Shown here: positions 17,045 to 27,163 of the stretch, in pieces
How positions within the stretch are numbered: the stretch's first letter is position 1
How the letters are laid out: each line of letters starts with the position of its first letter
From: Candidatus Poribacteria bacterium
GTDB taxonomy: Bacteria; Poribacteria; WGA-4E; PCPOR2b
DNA: 50,627 bases
Assembly (NCBI GenBank): GCA_022826645.1
Contig: JAJDUM010000011.1
Location: 1-50,627, forward strand
Direction of reading: 5' to 3'
Notes under the pieces: generated by a model
Told to the model about the DNA's origin: nothing
Databases searched by the model: none
Seen by the model: only the letters and a program-made list of their open reading frames with translations
Made by a program: the position numbers and the translations under genes

Positions 17045-17852
17045 TGCAGATTCATTCGATTTGATTATGACTTCGCCCCCGTATGCGGACCGCCGAGCCA
17101 AAACCTATGGCGGAGTCAATCCCGATGAATATGTCAATTGGTTTATGCCTCGCGCTGAAGAATTTTTACGGGTCCTCAAGTCCTCTGGCACGTTTATTCT
17201 GAATATTAAAGAGAAAGCCGTTGATGGAGAGCGGCATACTTATGTTCTCGAGTTGATACTTGAGATGAGAAGACAGGGATGGTTGTGGACGGAGGAGTTT
17301 GTTTGGCACAAAAAAAACTGCTATCCCGGCAAATGGCCAAACCGATTTAGAGATGCTTGGGAAAGATGTTTGCAGTTTAATAAAACCAAGAAATTCAATA
17401 TGTATCAAGAGTCCGTTATGGTGCCGATGGGAGATTGGGCAGAGAGAAGGTTAAAGCATCTCAGTGAGACAGATCAGAGCCGGGACACATCAAAAGTGGG
17501 AAGCGGGTTTGGTAAGAATGTTTCAAATTGGTTAGACCGAAAAATGGCATACCCGACAAATGTTTTGCACTTAGCAACTGAAACAGGGAATCGCAAACAC
17601 AGTGCTGTCTTTCCCAAGACATTGCCGGAATGGTTTATCAAGCTGTTTACAAAAGAAGGTGATTGGGTGCTTGATCCGTTTGCAGGTGCTGGCACGACCT
17701 GCCAAGTCGCTCAAACGCTGTTAAGAAATTCCGCCGGTATTGAAATGTTGCCTCAGTATTATCAAGTGGCAAAGGAGAATATCAAGCCAACACAATATAC
17801 ACTGTTTGAAGAGGCGCAACATGAAACCCATTACACAACAGGAGATAACTGA
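16983..17852 (+). CDS. DNA methyltransferase of a type II restriction-modification system
   Basis: This 289-residue enzyme methylates DNA with S-adenosylmethionine. The catalytic motif TSPPY is near residue 28 and the cofactor-binding motif DPFAGAGTT is near the C-terminus, the beta-class order. SPPY is typical of N4-cytosine or N6-adenine enzymes; N4-cytosine is my first guess. The frame is open back to 16884, but the ATG at 16983 begins the conserved YLGDCLEIL motif, so I use it. The last 32 bases overlap the start of the restriction endonuclease gene. Base composition is AT-rich compared with purC, suggesting transfer as a unit. Confidence 0.9.
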   Translation: MTTIKTDLYLGDCLEILTNFDADSFDLIMTSPPYADRRAKTYGGVNPDEYVNWFMPRAEEFLRVLKSSGTFILNIKEKAVDGERHTYVLELILEMRRQGWLWTEEFVWHKKNCYPGKWPNRFRDAWERCLQFNKTKKFNMYQESVMVPMGDWAERRLKHLSETDQSRDTSKVGSGFGKNVSNWLDRKMAYPTNVLHLATETGNRKHSAVFPKTLPEWFIKLFTKEGDWVLDPFAGAGTTCQVAQTLLRNSAGIEMLPQYYQVAKENIKPTQYTLFEEAQHETHYTTGDN

Positions 17853-18561
17853 TTATGTTGAGGCAAACATTCAAAACTTTCACCAAAGAAGGTTAGAGAA
17901 TCTCCAAAAATTGAAACTGATGGATGTCATCAAGCGAAAAAACCCCTATCTATTCAAGGCGAAAAACATTAACACGGCACAAGATTTTGTAAAGACTATC
18001 TTAGACGCTTTTCTTTCTTCACAAGAAGAGGGAATTTTTGGCGGATTTCTGGAGGAGCTCGCGATTTTTATTTGTGCACAAGTATATGGCGGTCAGAAAT
18101 CCTCAGCAGAGGGGATTGATTTAGAGTTTGAAAAAGATAGTATAAGATACATTGTATCAATAAAATCTGGACCGAATTGGGGGAATAGTAGCCAAGTCGC
18201 AAAACTTCGGGATAACTTCAGGAAGGCTAAACGAATACTCAATACAAATACATCAGCCGCCAATGTCGTTGCCGTCAACGGTTGCTGCTATGGAAAAGAT
18301 CGACGGCCAGATAAGGGTGACTATTTGAAGTTGTGCGGACAACAATTTTGGGATTTTATTTCAGATGATGATAACTTGTATACTGACATAATTGAGCCTT
18401 TAGGGCATCAAGCGAAAGAAAGAAATGAGCAGTTTATGCAAGAGTATGCTAAAGTTATCAATAAATTTACCTCTGAATTCATTAGAACGTTCTGCGATGC
18501 TGACGGTAGCATAGTTTGGGAGGAAATCGTCACATTTAATTCAGCAAAAACCACATCTTGA
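17821..18561 (+). CDS. Type II restriction endonuclease, PmeII-like family
   Basis: This 246-residue protein resembles the PmeII-type restriction endonuclease family. Visible features are NPYLFKAKNI near residue 35, then SSQEEGIFGGFLEELAIF, and a PD-(D/E)xK-like core, GIDLEF followed by VSIKSGPNWGNSSQ, that would hold the catalytic Asp and Lys. It starts at the ATG at 17821, overlapping the methyltransferase gene by 32 bases in another frame. Overlap with the cognate methylase is common in such systems. The recognition sequence cannot be inferred. Family naming is from memory of conserved segments. Confidence 0.82.
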   Translation: MKPITQQEITDYVEANIQNFHQRRLENLQKLKLMDVIKRKNPYLFKAKNINTAQDFVKTILDAFLSSQEEGIFGGFLEELAIFICAQVYGGQKSSAEGIDLEFEKDSIRYIVSIKSGPNWGNSSQVAKLRDNFRKAKRILNTNTSAANVVAVNGCCYGKDRRPDKGDYLKLCGQQFWDFISDDDNLYTDIIEPLGHQAKERNEQFMQEYAKVINKFTSEFIRTFCDADGSIVWEEIVTFNSAKTTS

Positions 18562-18579
18562 TTTTGGTAAGAGTGTTGG

Positions 18580-19047
18580 TCATCGTCTAACGTCAAATAC
18601 GTGGCTCCGCTCGAACAATCCGTCCAGAAAGATCTCGACAAACCATTCGCCCTCGGGAAAGCTGCCGGAAGGGGCGTCTATATAGAACCAAGTGATCTGA
18701 TCCCCTGTTGAGGAGGCGAAGGTTTCTTGGTCTTCTCGGAAGGGCGGGTCGTCTATGTCGTCCTGTGGCGAAAACCAGTTGACCTCAACGGTATGCCGTC
18801 CTTTGACGTTCACCCAAAAGATCCATAAGTAAATCCGATCGCTCGTTTCGAAGAAGGTGTCAGTAATTCCATCCGGACGATCATCGCTGACGTTGATGGC
18901 GAGGGTGGAGTCCAGAATCACAGGCTCATCCCTGAGCAGGCTTACCGATCCACTGCCACCCGAGCCCGCATCATCACACCCACCAAAAACGATGCCAAGA
19001 AGAAAGAGTGTTATAAAGAAACCGAACCGATGAGATTTATTGTGCAT
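18580..19047 (-). CDS. Small lipoprotein with beta-sandwich domain
   Basis: The 155-residue protein has a lipoprotein signal, with a hydrophobic stretch ending LGIVFGGC and the lipidated Cys at residue 24. A Gly/Ser-rich linker follows. The rest is beta-rich and acidic, resembling a single Ig-like domain with the closing pattern FPEGEWFVEIFLDG. It is convergent with the restriction endonuclease gene, with only about 18 bp between. Its function is unknown; it is likely anchored in the envelope. Confidence 0.75.
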   Translation of the reverse strand: MHNKSHRFGFFITLFLLGIVFGGCDDAGSGGSGSVSLLRDEPVILDSTLAINVSDDRPDGITDTFFETSDRIYLWIFWVNVKGRHTVEVNWFSPQDDIDDPPFREDQETFASSTGDQITWFYIDAPSGSFPEGEWFVEIFLDGLFERSHVFDVRR

Positions 19048-19338
19048 TCGTACATTTCTCCTCCCCGATGCTGCAGTCGGGATTCAAAACAACCTATATT
19101 TATGTTTAAGCCTGATTTACCTAAAAGCCCTTTAGTTCTAAGGTCCAAGTATGTATACTTGGGATACAGTCCCGATGTATCGCGCTATCACAGCGTGTAA
19201 GAATCCCAATCCTTTAGGTTTGGGAGTGCGTCAAATCATACCTGATCCCTTTTCCCCTGTCAACTGAAAATCTAAATTTACAGGAGTTGGGAACGGCTAG
19301 CAGGATAATCTCCCCAACACAGTAATGGAGAATACTTG
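19048..19338. repeat. Intergenic region with palindromes
   Basis: At about 19145-19165 there is a palindrome CCAAGTAT/ATACTTGG. A second hairpin TCCCAA/TTTGGGA lies at about 19204-19226, and a CCCGATGTATCG element lies between them. These look like short dispersed palindromic repeats. No coding sequence is visible. Confidence 0.5.
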
Positions 19339-20886
19339 ATGCAATTTGACTATATTATTCACGGTGGAAAGATTGCCGATGGCACAGGTGAGCGTGAGCC
19401 TTTCCCCGCCGATGTGGGTGTCGTTGGTGATCAAATTGTCGCCATCGGGAAATTAGATCCCACACAGGCAAACCACAGTATCAATGCGGCGGGGCAAGTT
19501 GTAAGTCCCGGCTTCATTGATGTCCATGTCCATTCGGAAATCTCGTTGGTGGGTGGTCGAGATCAGTTGGGAGCTATCCGTCAGGGTGTGACCACTCAGT
19601 TGACTGCACCGGATGGGTTTGGCTGGGCACCGCTCCCACCGGAGCAAGCGCAGGAGATGTGGCGTTATACCCAGTTTGCGATTGGGGATGCGGAATTCAC
19701 TCTCGATTGGCCCACCGCTGAAGATTATCTAAGCATCTTTCCCGGTAATACTCCCGCCAATGTTTATCCACAGGTGCCGCATTGTGCGGTTCGTTTAGGA
19801 GCGATGGGGTGGGACCCTCGACCGGCGACCGACGAAGAGTTGGCTGCCATGGTGGAAACGACCCGTGAGTGGTTGGAAGCGGGGGCAGGTTGCCTGTGCT
19901 TGGGGCTTGACTACCAGCCGAGTGCCCATGCGGATCTCCGGGAACTTGTAACTTTATGCAAGTTGGCAGATTCATACGGCGCAATCTATGCTGCACATAT
20001 CCGCTACCGAATCCTCGGACGGAAAAAGGCGTGGGAAGAAACCTTTGAGCTTGCCAAGCAATCGGGTATCCCCGTCCATATCTCTCACGAACGGGTAGAT
20101 GACGAGAGTGCTGCACTGCTTGAGCAGGTAGACCGCGAGGGGATTGATTTGACCTTTGAGTCGTATCTCTATCCCGCGGGGATGACCCATCTCGCACTGA
20201 TGCTGCCAGCAGAGTTCCAGGCGGGAAGCCTCACAGCGGTCTTGGCGAATATGGAGCGGTCGGAGGTACGGGAAAAGTGCCTGCCCCATATCCGAGAGCA
20301 GTTGGGGCGTGGCGATCAGATTGTCGGTTATAATCGTTCTGGTCGATTCATCGGGATGACCCTATCGGACGCCGCCGAAAGTGTGGGTAAGTCCCGCGAG
20401 GACTTCGCTTACGATCTTATGCTTGAGGAGGAAGGGATAGAAACATTCGTTTTTCCTTGGCAGACGCTGCCAGAAGATAACAAAGTAACGATTGATCGCA
20501 CGGCTGTCCATCCACGTATGATGATTGCCAGTGACGGCGTCTATGATATTCCCCATCCGCATCCGCGGGGATACGGTTGCTTTGTTCAGTACCTTGGACG
20601 CTTCGTCAGAGAGCGTCAACTGGTGTCGCTACAGGAAGCGGTCTACAAGATGAGCGGCTTCCCGGCGGCGCGCTTTGGGATTAAAGACCGTGGTCGAATC
20701 GCTGAGGGGCTGGCTGCGGATTTGGTTGTCTTTGACCCGGAGACCGTTGCGGATCGCGCGACATGGCAGGATCCGGTGCAGCCGGCAGTTGGCGTGAACT
20801 GGGTGCTGGTGAACGGGGTTCCCGTGATTGATGATGGAAACCCCACTGGACAGTTACCGGGGCGTGTCGTGCGTCATTCTCCCTAA
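19339..20886 (+). CDS. D-aminoacylase-type amidohydrolase
   Basis: This 515-residue metallo-amidohydrolase resembles N-acyl-D-amino-acid deacylases, which remove acyl groups from D-amino acids. The N-terminal metal motif is FIDVHVHSEI near residue 62, with further ligands probably in AAHIRY and HISHERVDDE. The C-terminal RIAEGLAADLVVFDP is the usual beta-sandwich closing motif of this family. I use the ATG at 19339 rather than the TTG one codon before. D-aminoacylase and dihydropyrimidinase-like functions cannot be separated by eye. It is followed by xylB on the same strand about 80 bp later. Confidence 0.85.
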   Translation: MQFDYIIHGGKIADGTGEREPFPADVGVVGDQIVAIGKLDPTQANHSINAAGQVVSPGFIDVHVHSEISLVGGRDQLGAIRQGVTTQLTAPDGFGWAPLPPEQAQEMWRYTQFAIGDAEFTLDWPTAEDYLSIFPGNTPANVYPQVPHCAVRLGAMGWDPRPATDEELAAMVETTREWLEAGAGCLCLGLDYQPSAHADLRELVTLCKLADSYGAIYAAHIRYRILGRKKAWEETFELAKQSGIPVHISHERVDDESAALLEQVDREGIDLTFESYLYPAGMTHLALMLPAEFQAGSLTAVLANMERSEVREKCLPHIREQLGRGDQIVGYNRSGRFIGMTLSDAAESVGKSREDFAYDLMLEEEGIETFVFPWQTLPEDNKVTIDRTAVHPRMMIASDGVYDIPHPHPRGYGCFVQYLGRFVRERQLVSLQEAVYKMSGFPAARFGIKDRGRIAEGLAADLVVFDPETVADRATWQDPVQPAVGVNWVLVNGVPVIDDGNPTGQLPGRVVRHSP

Positions 20887-20968
20887 GAGGATGGGGAGCG
20901 CAGGAAATTTCAAGATAAGATTTTGGCTCACTGACGTATTGTGCCTCACAAGTCGCGGGAAATGACTC

Positions 20969-22516
20969 ATGGCATATCTCATCGGCATTGACGTTGGAAC
21001 AACAGGGACGAAGACGATCCTTGTTGATGAAAATGGTCAACAACACGCCAGCGCCTTGGAAGAATATCCGCTGCACACACCTCAACCGAAATGGGCGGAG
21101 CAGGATCCATCAGATTGGTGGCTGGCAACGGTAAGGTCCATTCAGAGGGTGCTTGCCGAGTCGCAAGTTTCGCCTAAGGAGGTCAAGGGATTAGGGCTTT
21201 CCGGTCAGATGCACGGTTTGGTGCTGATGGACAAGGGGCACCGTGTCTTGCGTCCAGCGATGCTATGGTGTGATGTGCGGACGACGGAGCAGTGCCACTA
21301 CATCACAGAGACTGTTGGTGAGGATATGTTAGTGCAGAGCACGTGTAATCCTGCACTTGAGGGATTTACCGCGCCAAAAGTGATCTGGGTGCGAGACAAC
21401 GAGCCGGAGATTCTGGAACAGACCGCCACAATGTTGCTCCCTAAAGACTACGTCCGATTCCGGCTGACGGGGGAGATCGCTGCGGAGGTGTCCGATGCGG
21501 CTGGGACACTCTTGTTCGATGTGCGGCAACGATGTTGGTCTGAGGAAGTATTGCATAAGCTCGGGATTGATCGAGCACTCCTGCCGCCGGTGTACGAGTC
21601 TGTTGACGTTTGTGGAAAGATTACCGCTGAGGCTGCCGAATTGACGGGGCTTTCTGTGGGGACTCCAGTTGTCGGCGGTGGGGCGGACAACGCCTGTAGC
21701 GCGGTTGGCAATGGGATTGTCAAAGAGGGTCGGGTTTCGGCAAGTATTGGGACGTCGGGAGCCATCGTTGCACATACTGATGAAGCCAAGGTGGACCCGA
21801 ACCTGCAGGCGCACAGTTTCTGTCATTCTGCACCGCACAAGTGGTATCTGATGGGCGTGGTCCTTTCAGCCGGGGGTGCACTCCGTTGGTTTCGCGATAA
21901 TTTGGGGGATTCAGAGGTCGCGGCTGCTGAAATCGAAGGCGTCGATCCGTATGAAATTTTGACCCAGCGTGCCGCAGAAGCGCCTGTTGGGAGTGAGGGT
22001 TTAATCTTTCTGCCCTACCTCGCCGGCGAACGGACACCACACGCGGATGCAAACGCCAAAGCGACCTTCTTTGGTATGACGTTGCGGCACGGCAAGCCTC
22101 ATCTGATTCGGTCTGTGATGGAAGGCATCGCCGACGCCCTACGTGACTCGCTGGAGATTATTCGTGGGTTAGGAACACCCATTGAGCGGATCTACGCCAC
22201 TGGTGGTGGTGCACGGAGTTCGCTTTGGCGGCAAATCCAAGCCGATGTCTTCGACGCGGAATTGGTTACGATTAACATCGCTGAAGGACCTGCGTTTGGC
22301 GCAGCGATTCTCGCTGGTGTTGGAACGGGGGTTTACGACAGCGTTGAGAGCGCAGCAGATGAAATTATCAAAATCACATCAGCGACGCAACCGAACGCTG
22401 ACAATGTGAGAATTTATGAGGAGTACTACCAGGTCTACGGCGCTCTTTATCCCGCACTCAAGCCACAGTTTGATCGGGTGACGGCAGTGGTTTCAGGTGG
22501 AGGGTACAGTGAATAA
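20969..22516 (+). CDS. xylB: Xylulokinase
   Basis: XylB phosphorylates D-xylulose to xylulose 5-phosphate. The 515-residue FGGY-family kinase shows the N-terminal phosphate-binding [13 protein letters not shown], the substrate motif [11 protein letters not shown], and the C-terminal adenosine-binding [18 protein letters not shown]. Length and motifs match xylulokinase better than glycerol kinase. Its 3' end overlaps the start of moaC by eight bases. A xylose-isomerase-like fold protein is encoded at 12445, but nothing shows that they share a pathway. Confidence 0.92.
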   Translation: MAYLIGIDVGTTGTKTILVDENGQQHASALEEYPLHTPQPKWAEQDPSDWWLATVRSIQRVLAESQVSPKEVKGLGLSGQMHGLVLMDKGHRVLRPAMLWCDVRTTEQCHYITETVGEDMLVQSTCNPALEGFTAPKVIWVRDNEPEILEQTATMLLPKDYVRFRLTGEIAAEVSDAAGTLLFDVRQRCWSEEVLHKLGIDRALLPPVYESVDVCGKITAEAAELTGLSVGTPVVGGGADNACSAVGNGIVKEGRVSASIGTSGAIVAHTDEAKVDPNLQAHSFCHSAPHKWYLMGVVLSAGGALRWFRDNLGDSEVAAAEIEGVDPYEILTQRAAEAPVGSEGLIFLPYLAGERTPHADANAKATFFGMTLRHGKPHLIRSVMEGIADALRDSLEIIRGLGTPIERIYATGGGARSSLWRQIQADVFDAELVTINIAEGPAFGAAILAGVGTGVYDSVESAADEIIKITSATQPNADNVRIYEEYYQVYGALYPALKPQFDRVTAVVSGGGYSE

Positions 22517-22988
22517 ACTCACACATTTTGACGAAAAGGGGCATGCTCGCATGGTGGATGTTACACCGAAGGAGGAAACCCTGCGCGTTGCGGTGGCACG
22601 TGGGCATGTGTTTGCAAAGCCGGAGACGCTCCGACTCATCGCTGAACGTGGATTCGCAAAAGGGGATGTCCTCGAAGTGGCTCGTCTCGCTGGTATCATG
22701 GCGACCAAGCGTACTGGCGATCTTATTCCCCTGTGTCATCCACTTGCGTTGACCTCTGTCAAAGTTGATCTGTCGATTAATGAAGCAGAACACCGCGTCG
22801 AGATTGAGGCGGAGGTGCAGACCGTCGGGCGAACAGGGGTTGAGATGGAAGCTATGACCGCTGTTTCTGTCGCCGGTTTGACGGTCTACGATATGTGTAA
22901 ATCGGTTGACAGGGAGATGGAGATTTCTGATATTCGATTGGTCAAAAAGACTGGCGGGAAAAGTGGTACATTCGTCCGGGAGGAGTGA
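22509..22988 (+). CDS. moaC: Cyclic pyranopterin monophosphate synthase
   Basis: MoaC completes the first stage of molybdenum cofactor synthesis with MoaA. The expected motifs are all present: [13 protein letters not shown] at the start, [13 protein letters not shown], then [21 protein letters not shown] with the catalytic Asp and Lys. I prefer the GTG at 22509, preceded by GGAGG, which makes 159 residues; a GTG at 22497 is also open. It overlaps the end of xylB. No other moa gene is in the window. Confidence 0.95.
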   Translation: MNKLTHFDEKGHARMVDVTPKEETLRVAVARGHVFAKPETLRLIAERGFAKGDVLEVARLAGIMATKRTGDLIPLCHPLALTSVKVDLSINEAEHRVEIEAEVQTVGRTGVEMEAMTAVSVAGLTVYDMCKSVDREMEISDIRLVKKTGGKSGTFVREE

Positions 22989-22993
22989 TCATC

Positions 22994-25930
22994 GTGAGAG
23001 AGAGTAAACAAGAAAACGGGATAACGAGAAAGCGGGACTATTTATTTTATCGTTTTCAGTTCTACTTACTTCCTGTCTTTGGCGTCTGCCTGATTTTGAG
23101 CTGCATTCTGCTTATCACACCGGATACCTCTGCCGAAGATTACGCGCTTATCATTGGCGGTGTTGGCGGCGAGAAATCTTTTTACGACGAATTTTGGAAT
23201 GCGACTTCAGGGATGCACAGCTTGCTGATAGAGGAATACGGGTACGCGCCGGAGCATATCACATTTCTGTTTGAAGATGATGGGGAGGCATCAGATTTAG
23301 TTGATGGGAAATCAACGAAGACTGAGATTGAGGCTGCTTTTTCTGATTTACAGGTGCGGGTTCAGTCGAGGGACCGATTCATCCTCTTCATGGTGGGTCA
23401 TGCAACCAAAACGGCAGATGGGCTAAAATTCAACTCGCCCGGACGGGATATCAGGGATATAGAATGGGCTGCGCTCATCAATCAGATTCCTACAGAGCAG
23501 ATGGTGTTAATCTTCGGATTTCCCTATAGCGCGCGTTTCGTGCCTCAAGTGAGTAAGGAGGGGCGGACAATCATCACGGCGTGTTCAGCGCGTGAGGGGT
23601 ACATGCGGTCGGGATTTGGGAATATCTTCATCAATGCTTTTTTGGACAGTGCCGCTGACGGGGATGATAATGGAGCCATTTCGCTGTTGGAGGCGTTTCT
23701 GTACACCCAAGAGCGGGTGAAAACGTGGTATGAGAGCGATGGCTCTGTTCAGTCGGAGCATCCCCATCTTGACGATAATGGAGATGGAGTTGCGTCACGC
23801 AAAGAACTGCCGAACGCTTCGGATGGCACGCTTGCACAAAGGACCTACTTGGGAAAACGTCGTTCGGTCCTCGCTGACTCCGTGTCGCTTGAGCCGGACT
23901 TAGATCGTTCCGACGATGAATTTGGAGAAGCATCTAGCGAGGATGACAGCGGACCGTCCCAACGCACCTTAATTTCCTATGATTTCGTTTCAGAAGCGGA
24001 TGAGGCGAAGATCCAAGCGTTACTCGCTGATGCTCCGCGGGCAGATGATTTTCCCGAAAACGGTGCGGTTGTGCTTTGGGAAACAGAGGTGATGAACGTC
24101 AACGAAGACAGCAGCTACGTCTACTCCACACGGCGGATTGTGAAAATCTTTAATGATACAGGACATAAGTTTGGTAAGGTTAGCATTCCGTACACACGCG
24201 GAAACGATGACATCACAATTCATCACGCCCGAACCCTCACGTCCGATGGTCGTGTAGTCGATCTCGATCAACGAAGCATTGTCAAAAACATTCCACCGCC
24301 GAGTGCGGTCGAGGCGGGGCTGTTTGTAGATGCTCGTCTAATGCACTTTTCAATGCCGGAGATGTCCGACGATTGCATCATCGACTACGCTTATTCATCC
24401 AACAATCGGGGGCATCTGATGCAGGGGGAATTCTGGCACCAAGTCTACTTCCAAACTTCAGTGCCTGTCCAGCGTTACCGCTTTACGATTCATACACCAA
24501 AAAAGAAAACAATTCACTACCAGATTACCAGTCCGCAAGCCGTTGGGAGCGAACCGATAATCACAGAAACCCACTATACGCGTACTTATACATTTGAACT
24601 ACGCGATGTTCCCCCGCTCCGTGAAGAGGCATTCATGCCAGCCGTTGAGGACCTCGCTTACAGTATCAATATCACTTCACTAGACTCGTGGGATAAACTC
24701 ATGAAGTGGTACGGAACGCTTATCCGCGAGCAGGATTATGTGACCCCAGAAATCGAGCAGAAGACCAAGGCATTGCTGAGGGGGGCATGGAGCCGAAGGG
24801 AGAAGATTAAACGGCTCTACGAATACGTTGCGACGAACATCGCTTATGTCGGTATTGAACTTGGGATATGGGCGATAAAGCCACATTCTGCCCCCGAAAT
24901 CTTTAAGGAGGGGTATGGCGACTGCAAGGATAAGACGACGCTGCTCAGTACAATGTTATCGGCGGTCGGTATCCAATCCTATCCAGTGCTGATTTCCGCG
25001 GGTGAGTCCAGCAGAGTTGTTCGTGAGATCCCCTCGCTTTCGTACTTTAATCACATGATTCTCGCTGTGGAGGAGAATGGCGATGGTGGACTTATCTGGT
25101 TAGATGCGACAGCAGAAACTTGTGCGTTTGGAGATCTCCCTGCTAGCGATCAGGATCGCTGGGCACTCATCGTCAATCCTGATTTTCTTATGAAGGCACC
25201 GGAGGAGATGAACCGAGAAGCGACCGCTTCCGAGGAAAACGGCAGGATGCAAGATCAATTATACCGATTTGCAAAAAGCCCAACAATCGAGGCAGCATCA
25301 AACCTCAAGCGTGTTGAGACACGGATACAGGTGGCGGACGATTTGTCAGTCAAGGTTGCTCAGACACTCACTGTAACGGGGGCATTTAACACGAAGTTAC
25401 GAAGTCAATTGAAATATATCAATCCTGATGAACAGTTGAAATTCCTGCATGAATACATGGAACTTGATGACCGTGCGAAGTTAGAGAAAATTTCGGTTCC
25501 AAAACTTGATGCTATGGAGGAGGAACTGAAGATCGTCCTCAACTGGTGGTGCGAGGATTACCTCTTTGCTATTGGTCAGCAGTATGTCCTTGAGTTGCCG
25601 CTGGTTAAGCATCCTTACGCTGCGTTGCTCAGTGAAGAAAACAGGACACACCCAGTGGTCATCGGGAAAGCAGTTACCTTTTCGGACGAGGTTGTTGTCA
25701 ATCTATCGTCTCTATTTTCAGTGGACTCTGTACCTGAAGACCGCGAGATTGACAACCGCGTTGGCTCCATCCAACTCAAATATACAAAATCGAAACGAAA
25801 AATGGTGATGAAACAGACCCTACGATTCAATCGTCCAGCAGTCCCTGTCGATGAGGTTCTTGATCTAAAGGCACTTGTCCGACAGGCTTCAAACAAGGGG
25901 ACAAAGCGGGTGTTGTTACTCCAAAGGTGA
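22994..25930 (+). CDS. Pseudo-caspase / DUF3857 / transglutaminase fusion protein
   Basis: This protein of about 978 residues has an N-terminal membrane or signal segment (residues about 20-45). Next comes a caspase-like (C13/C14-type) domain from about 50 to 290, then DUF3857 from about 370 to 540, then a transglutaminase domain from about 560 to 740. In the transglutaminase part the triad is visible: Cys in GYGDCKDKTTLL, His in YFNHMILA, Asp in LIWLDATAE. In the caspase-like part the His motif reads MVGHAT. The position where DACYSG normally carries the nucleophile reads GFPYSA, so the catalytic Cys is Pro and the domain is probably inactive. I start at the GTG at 22994, which has GGAGG at good spacing. 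It follows moaC immediately. Confidence 0.82.
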   Translation: MRESKQENGITRKRDYLFYRFQFYLLPVFGVCLILSCILLITPDTSAEDYALIIGGVGGEKSFYDEFWNATSGMHSLLIEEYGYAPEHITFLFEDDGEASDLVDGKSTKTEIEAAFSDLQVRVQSRDRFILFMVGHATKTADGLKFNSPGRDIRDIEWAALINQIPTEQMVLIFGFPYSARFVPQVSKEGRTIITACSAREGYMRSGFGNIFINAFLDSAADGDDNGAISLLEAFLYTQERVKTWYESDGSVQSEHPHLDDNGDGVASRKELPNASDGTLAQRTYLGKRRSVLADSVSLEPDLDRSDDEFGEASSEDDSGPSQRTLISYDFVSEADEAKIQALLADAPRADDFPENGAVVLWETEVMNVNEDSSYVYSTRRIVKIFNDTGHKFGKVSIPYTRGNDDITIHHARTLTSDGRVVDLDQRSIVKNIPPPSAVEAGLFVDARLMHFSMPEMSDDCIIDYAYSSNNRGHLMQGEFWHQVYFQTSVPVQRYRFTIHTPKKKTIHYQITSPQAVGSEPIITETHYTRTYTFELRDVPPLREEAFMPAVEDLAYSINITSLDSWDKLMKWYGTLIREQDYVTPEIEQKTKALLRGAWSRREKIKRLYEYVATNIAYVGIELGIWAIKPHSAPEIFKEGYGDCKDKTTLLSTMLSAVGIQSYPVLISAGESSRVVREIPSLSYFNHMILAVEENGDGGLIWLDATAETCAFGDLPASDQDRWALIVNPDFLMKAPEEMNREATASEENGRMQDQLYRFAKSPTIEAASNLKRVETRIQVADDLSVKVAQTLTVTGAFNTKLRSQLKYINPDEQLKFLHEYMELDDRAKLEKISVPKLDAMEEELKIVLNWWCEDYLFAIGQQYVLELPLVKHPYAALLSEENRTHPVVIGKAVTFSDEVVVNLSSLFSVDSVPEDREIDNRVGSIQLKYTKSKRKMVMKQTLRFNRPAVPVDEVLDLKALVRQASNKGTKRVLLLQR

Positions 25931-26003
25931 ATATAAATTTGCAGTGAGGTCTTGGTCAAAAATCCCGACTGTTTAGATTTGGCGGATGTGAGGAGAAAAA
26001 TCG

Positions 26004-27104
26004 GTGAGGCAGAAAGATTACTATCAGATCCTTGGTGTAAGTCGAAATGCGACCCTCGATGAAATAAAGAAAGCCTATCGCAAAATTGCGATGCAATGTC
26101 ATCCCGACAAAAGTCGGGGCGATAAGCAGGCGGAAGAGCGGTTCAAAGAGGCCACGATAGCTTATCAGGCTCTGATCGAACTCGGTCCGCAGCACATCAG
26201 CGATGAATCGTTAGGATCCGATAGGGCAACTTCTGGAAATGGCGGATTTAGACGTTCTGGTGATGGCGACTCCAAAATCAATGACTTCTTTGATGGTCTA
26301 TTTAGGTCGAGACCGCAGACGAAACGAAAGACAAAAACGAGACGAACGGTTAAAGCAAAGGAAAGACGGGGTTCCAACCTAAGAACTGATCTAACCCTCC
26401 CATTTACTGAAGCCATGTTGGGAACGGAGCGTTCCATCCGTGTTCACCGTAATGAGGAGTGCGAGAGTTGTGATGGCACAGGCGCGCAAAGGGGGTCACC
26501 CGAATCAACTTGTCCCAGCTGCATGGGCAACGGCGAGCTTCTCGACCAGTTACTGCGGGATAGCACAAAGGAGAATAAACTGTGCGAACGCTGCCGGGGA
26601 ACGGGTGTCCTAATTCACCATCCGTGTCGGGGCTGTCGTGGGACAGGTGTCGTCCGCAAGGATCGGTCTTTACTGGTGAAAATGCCGCCGGGGATTGAGA
26701 CCGGGAAATCGTTGCGCTTGCCCGGTCAGGGGGAGTGTGGCTCACGCGGGGGACCTTATGGGGATCTGTTTGTTGATGTTGTTGTTAAGTCGCACCCGGT
26801 CTTGCAACGCGATGGGTATGATTTGCGATGTCAGGTTCCAGTTGGCTTTGCGACAGCCACCCTCGGTGGGGAAATTCATATTCCAACGCTGACCGATCCA
26901 ATCGTATTGAACCTTCCACGAGGAACACAGCCCAATCAAACCTTCCGGCTAACTGGTCAGGGAATCAAAAAATCTGAAAGCGAGAACGGAGATCTTATTG
27001 TCACTGTTGTCATTGAGATTCCTAAAGCGCTAACAAAGAAACAGGAGCGGCTGCTGAAGAGGTATCTTGAGCTGGAGAATGGGAAATCTTCGGAGAAATC
27101 TTAA
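26004..27104 (+). CDS. dnaJ: DnaJ-type co-chaperone
   Basis: This 366-residue class I J-protein would stimulate DnaK ATPase. The J-domain occupies residues 4-70 with HPD at 33-35. The next segment is charged and Arg/Lys-rich, without the usual Gly/Phe-rich linker. The zinc-finger region shows four CxxCxGxG repeats, and the C-terminal substrate-binding domain follows. The start is a GTG at 26004 with GAGGAG upstream. No dnaK or grpE is nearby, so this may be an accessory DnaJ rather than the main one. Confidence 0.9.
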   Translation: MRQKDYYQILGVSRNATLDEIKKAYRKIAMQCHPDKSRGDKQAEERFKEATIAYQALIELGPQHISDESLGSDRATSGNGGFRRSGDGDSKINDFFDGLFRSRPQTKRKTKTRRTVKAKERRGSNLRTDLTLPFTEAMLGTERSIRVHRNEECESCDGTGAQRGSPESTCPSCMGNGELLDQLLRDSTKENKLCERCRGTGVLIHHPCRGCRGTGVVRKDRSLLVKMPPGIETGKSLRLPGQGECGSRGGPYGDLFVDVVVKSHPVLQRDGYDLRCQVPVGFATATLGGEIHIPTLTDPIVLNLPRGTQPNQTFRLTGQGIKKSESENGDLIVTVVIEIPKALTKKQERLLKRYLELENGKSSEKS

Positions 27105-27163
27105 CAGACAGCAGCTACACCACTGGGGAAGAACCGTTGGCATATGAGCAGGAGAGAATAGAG

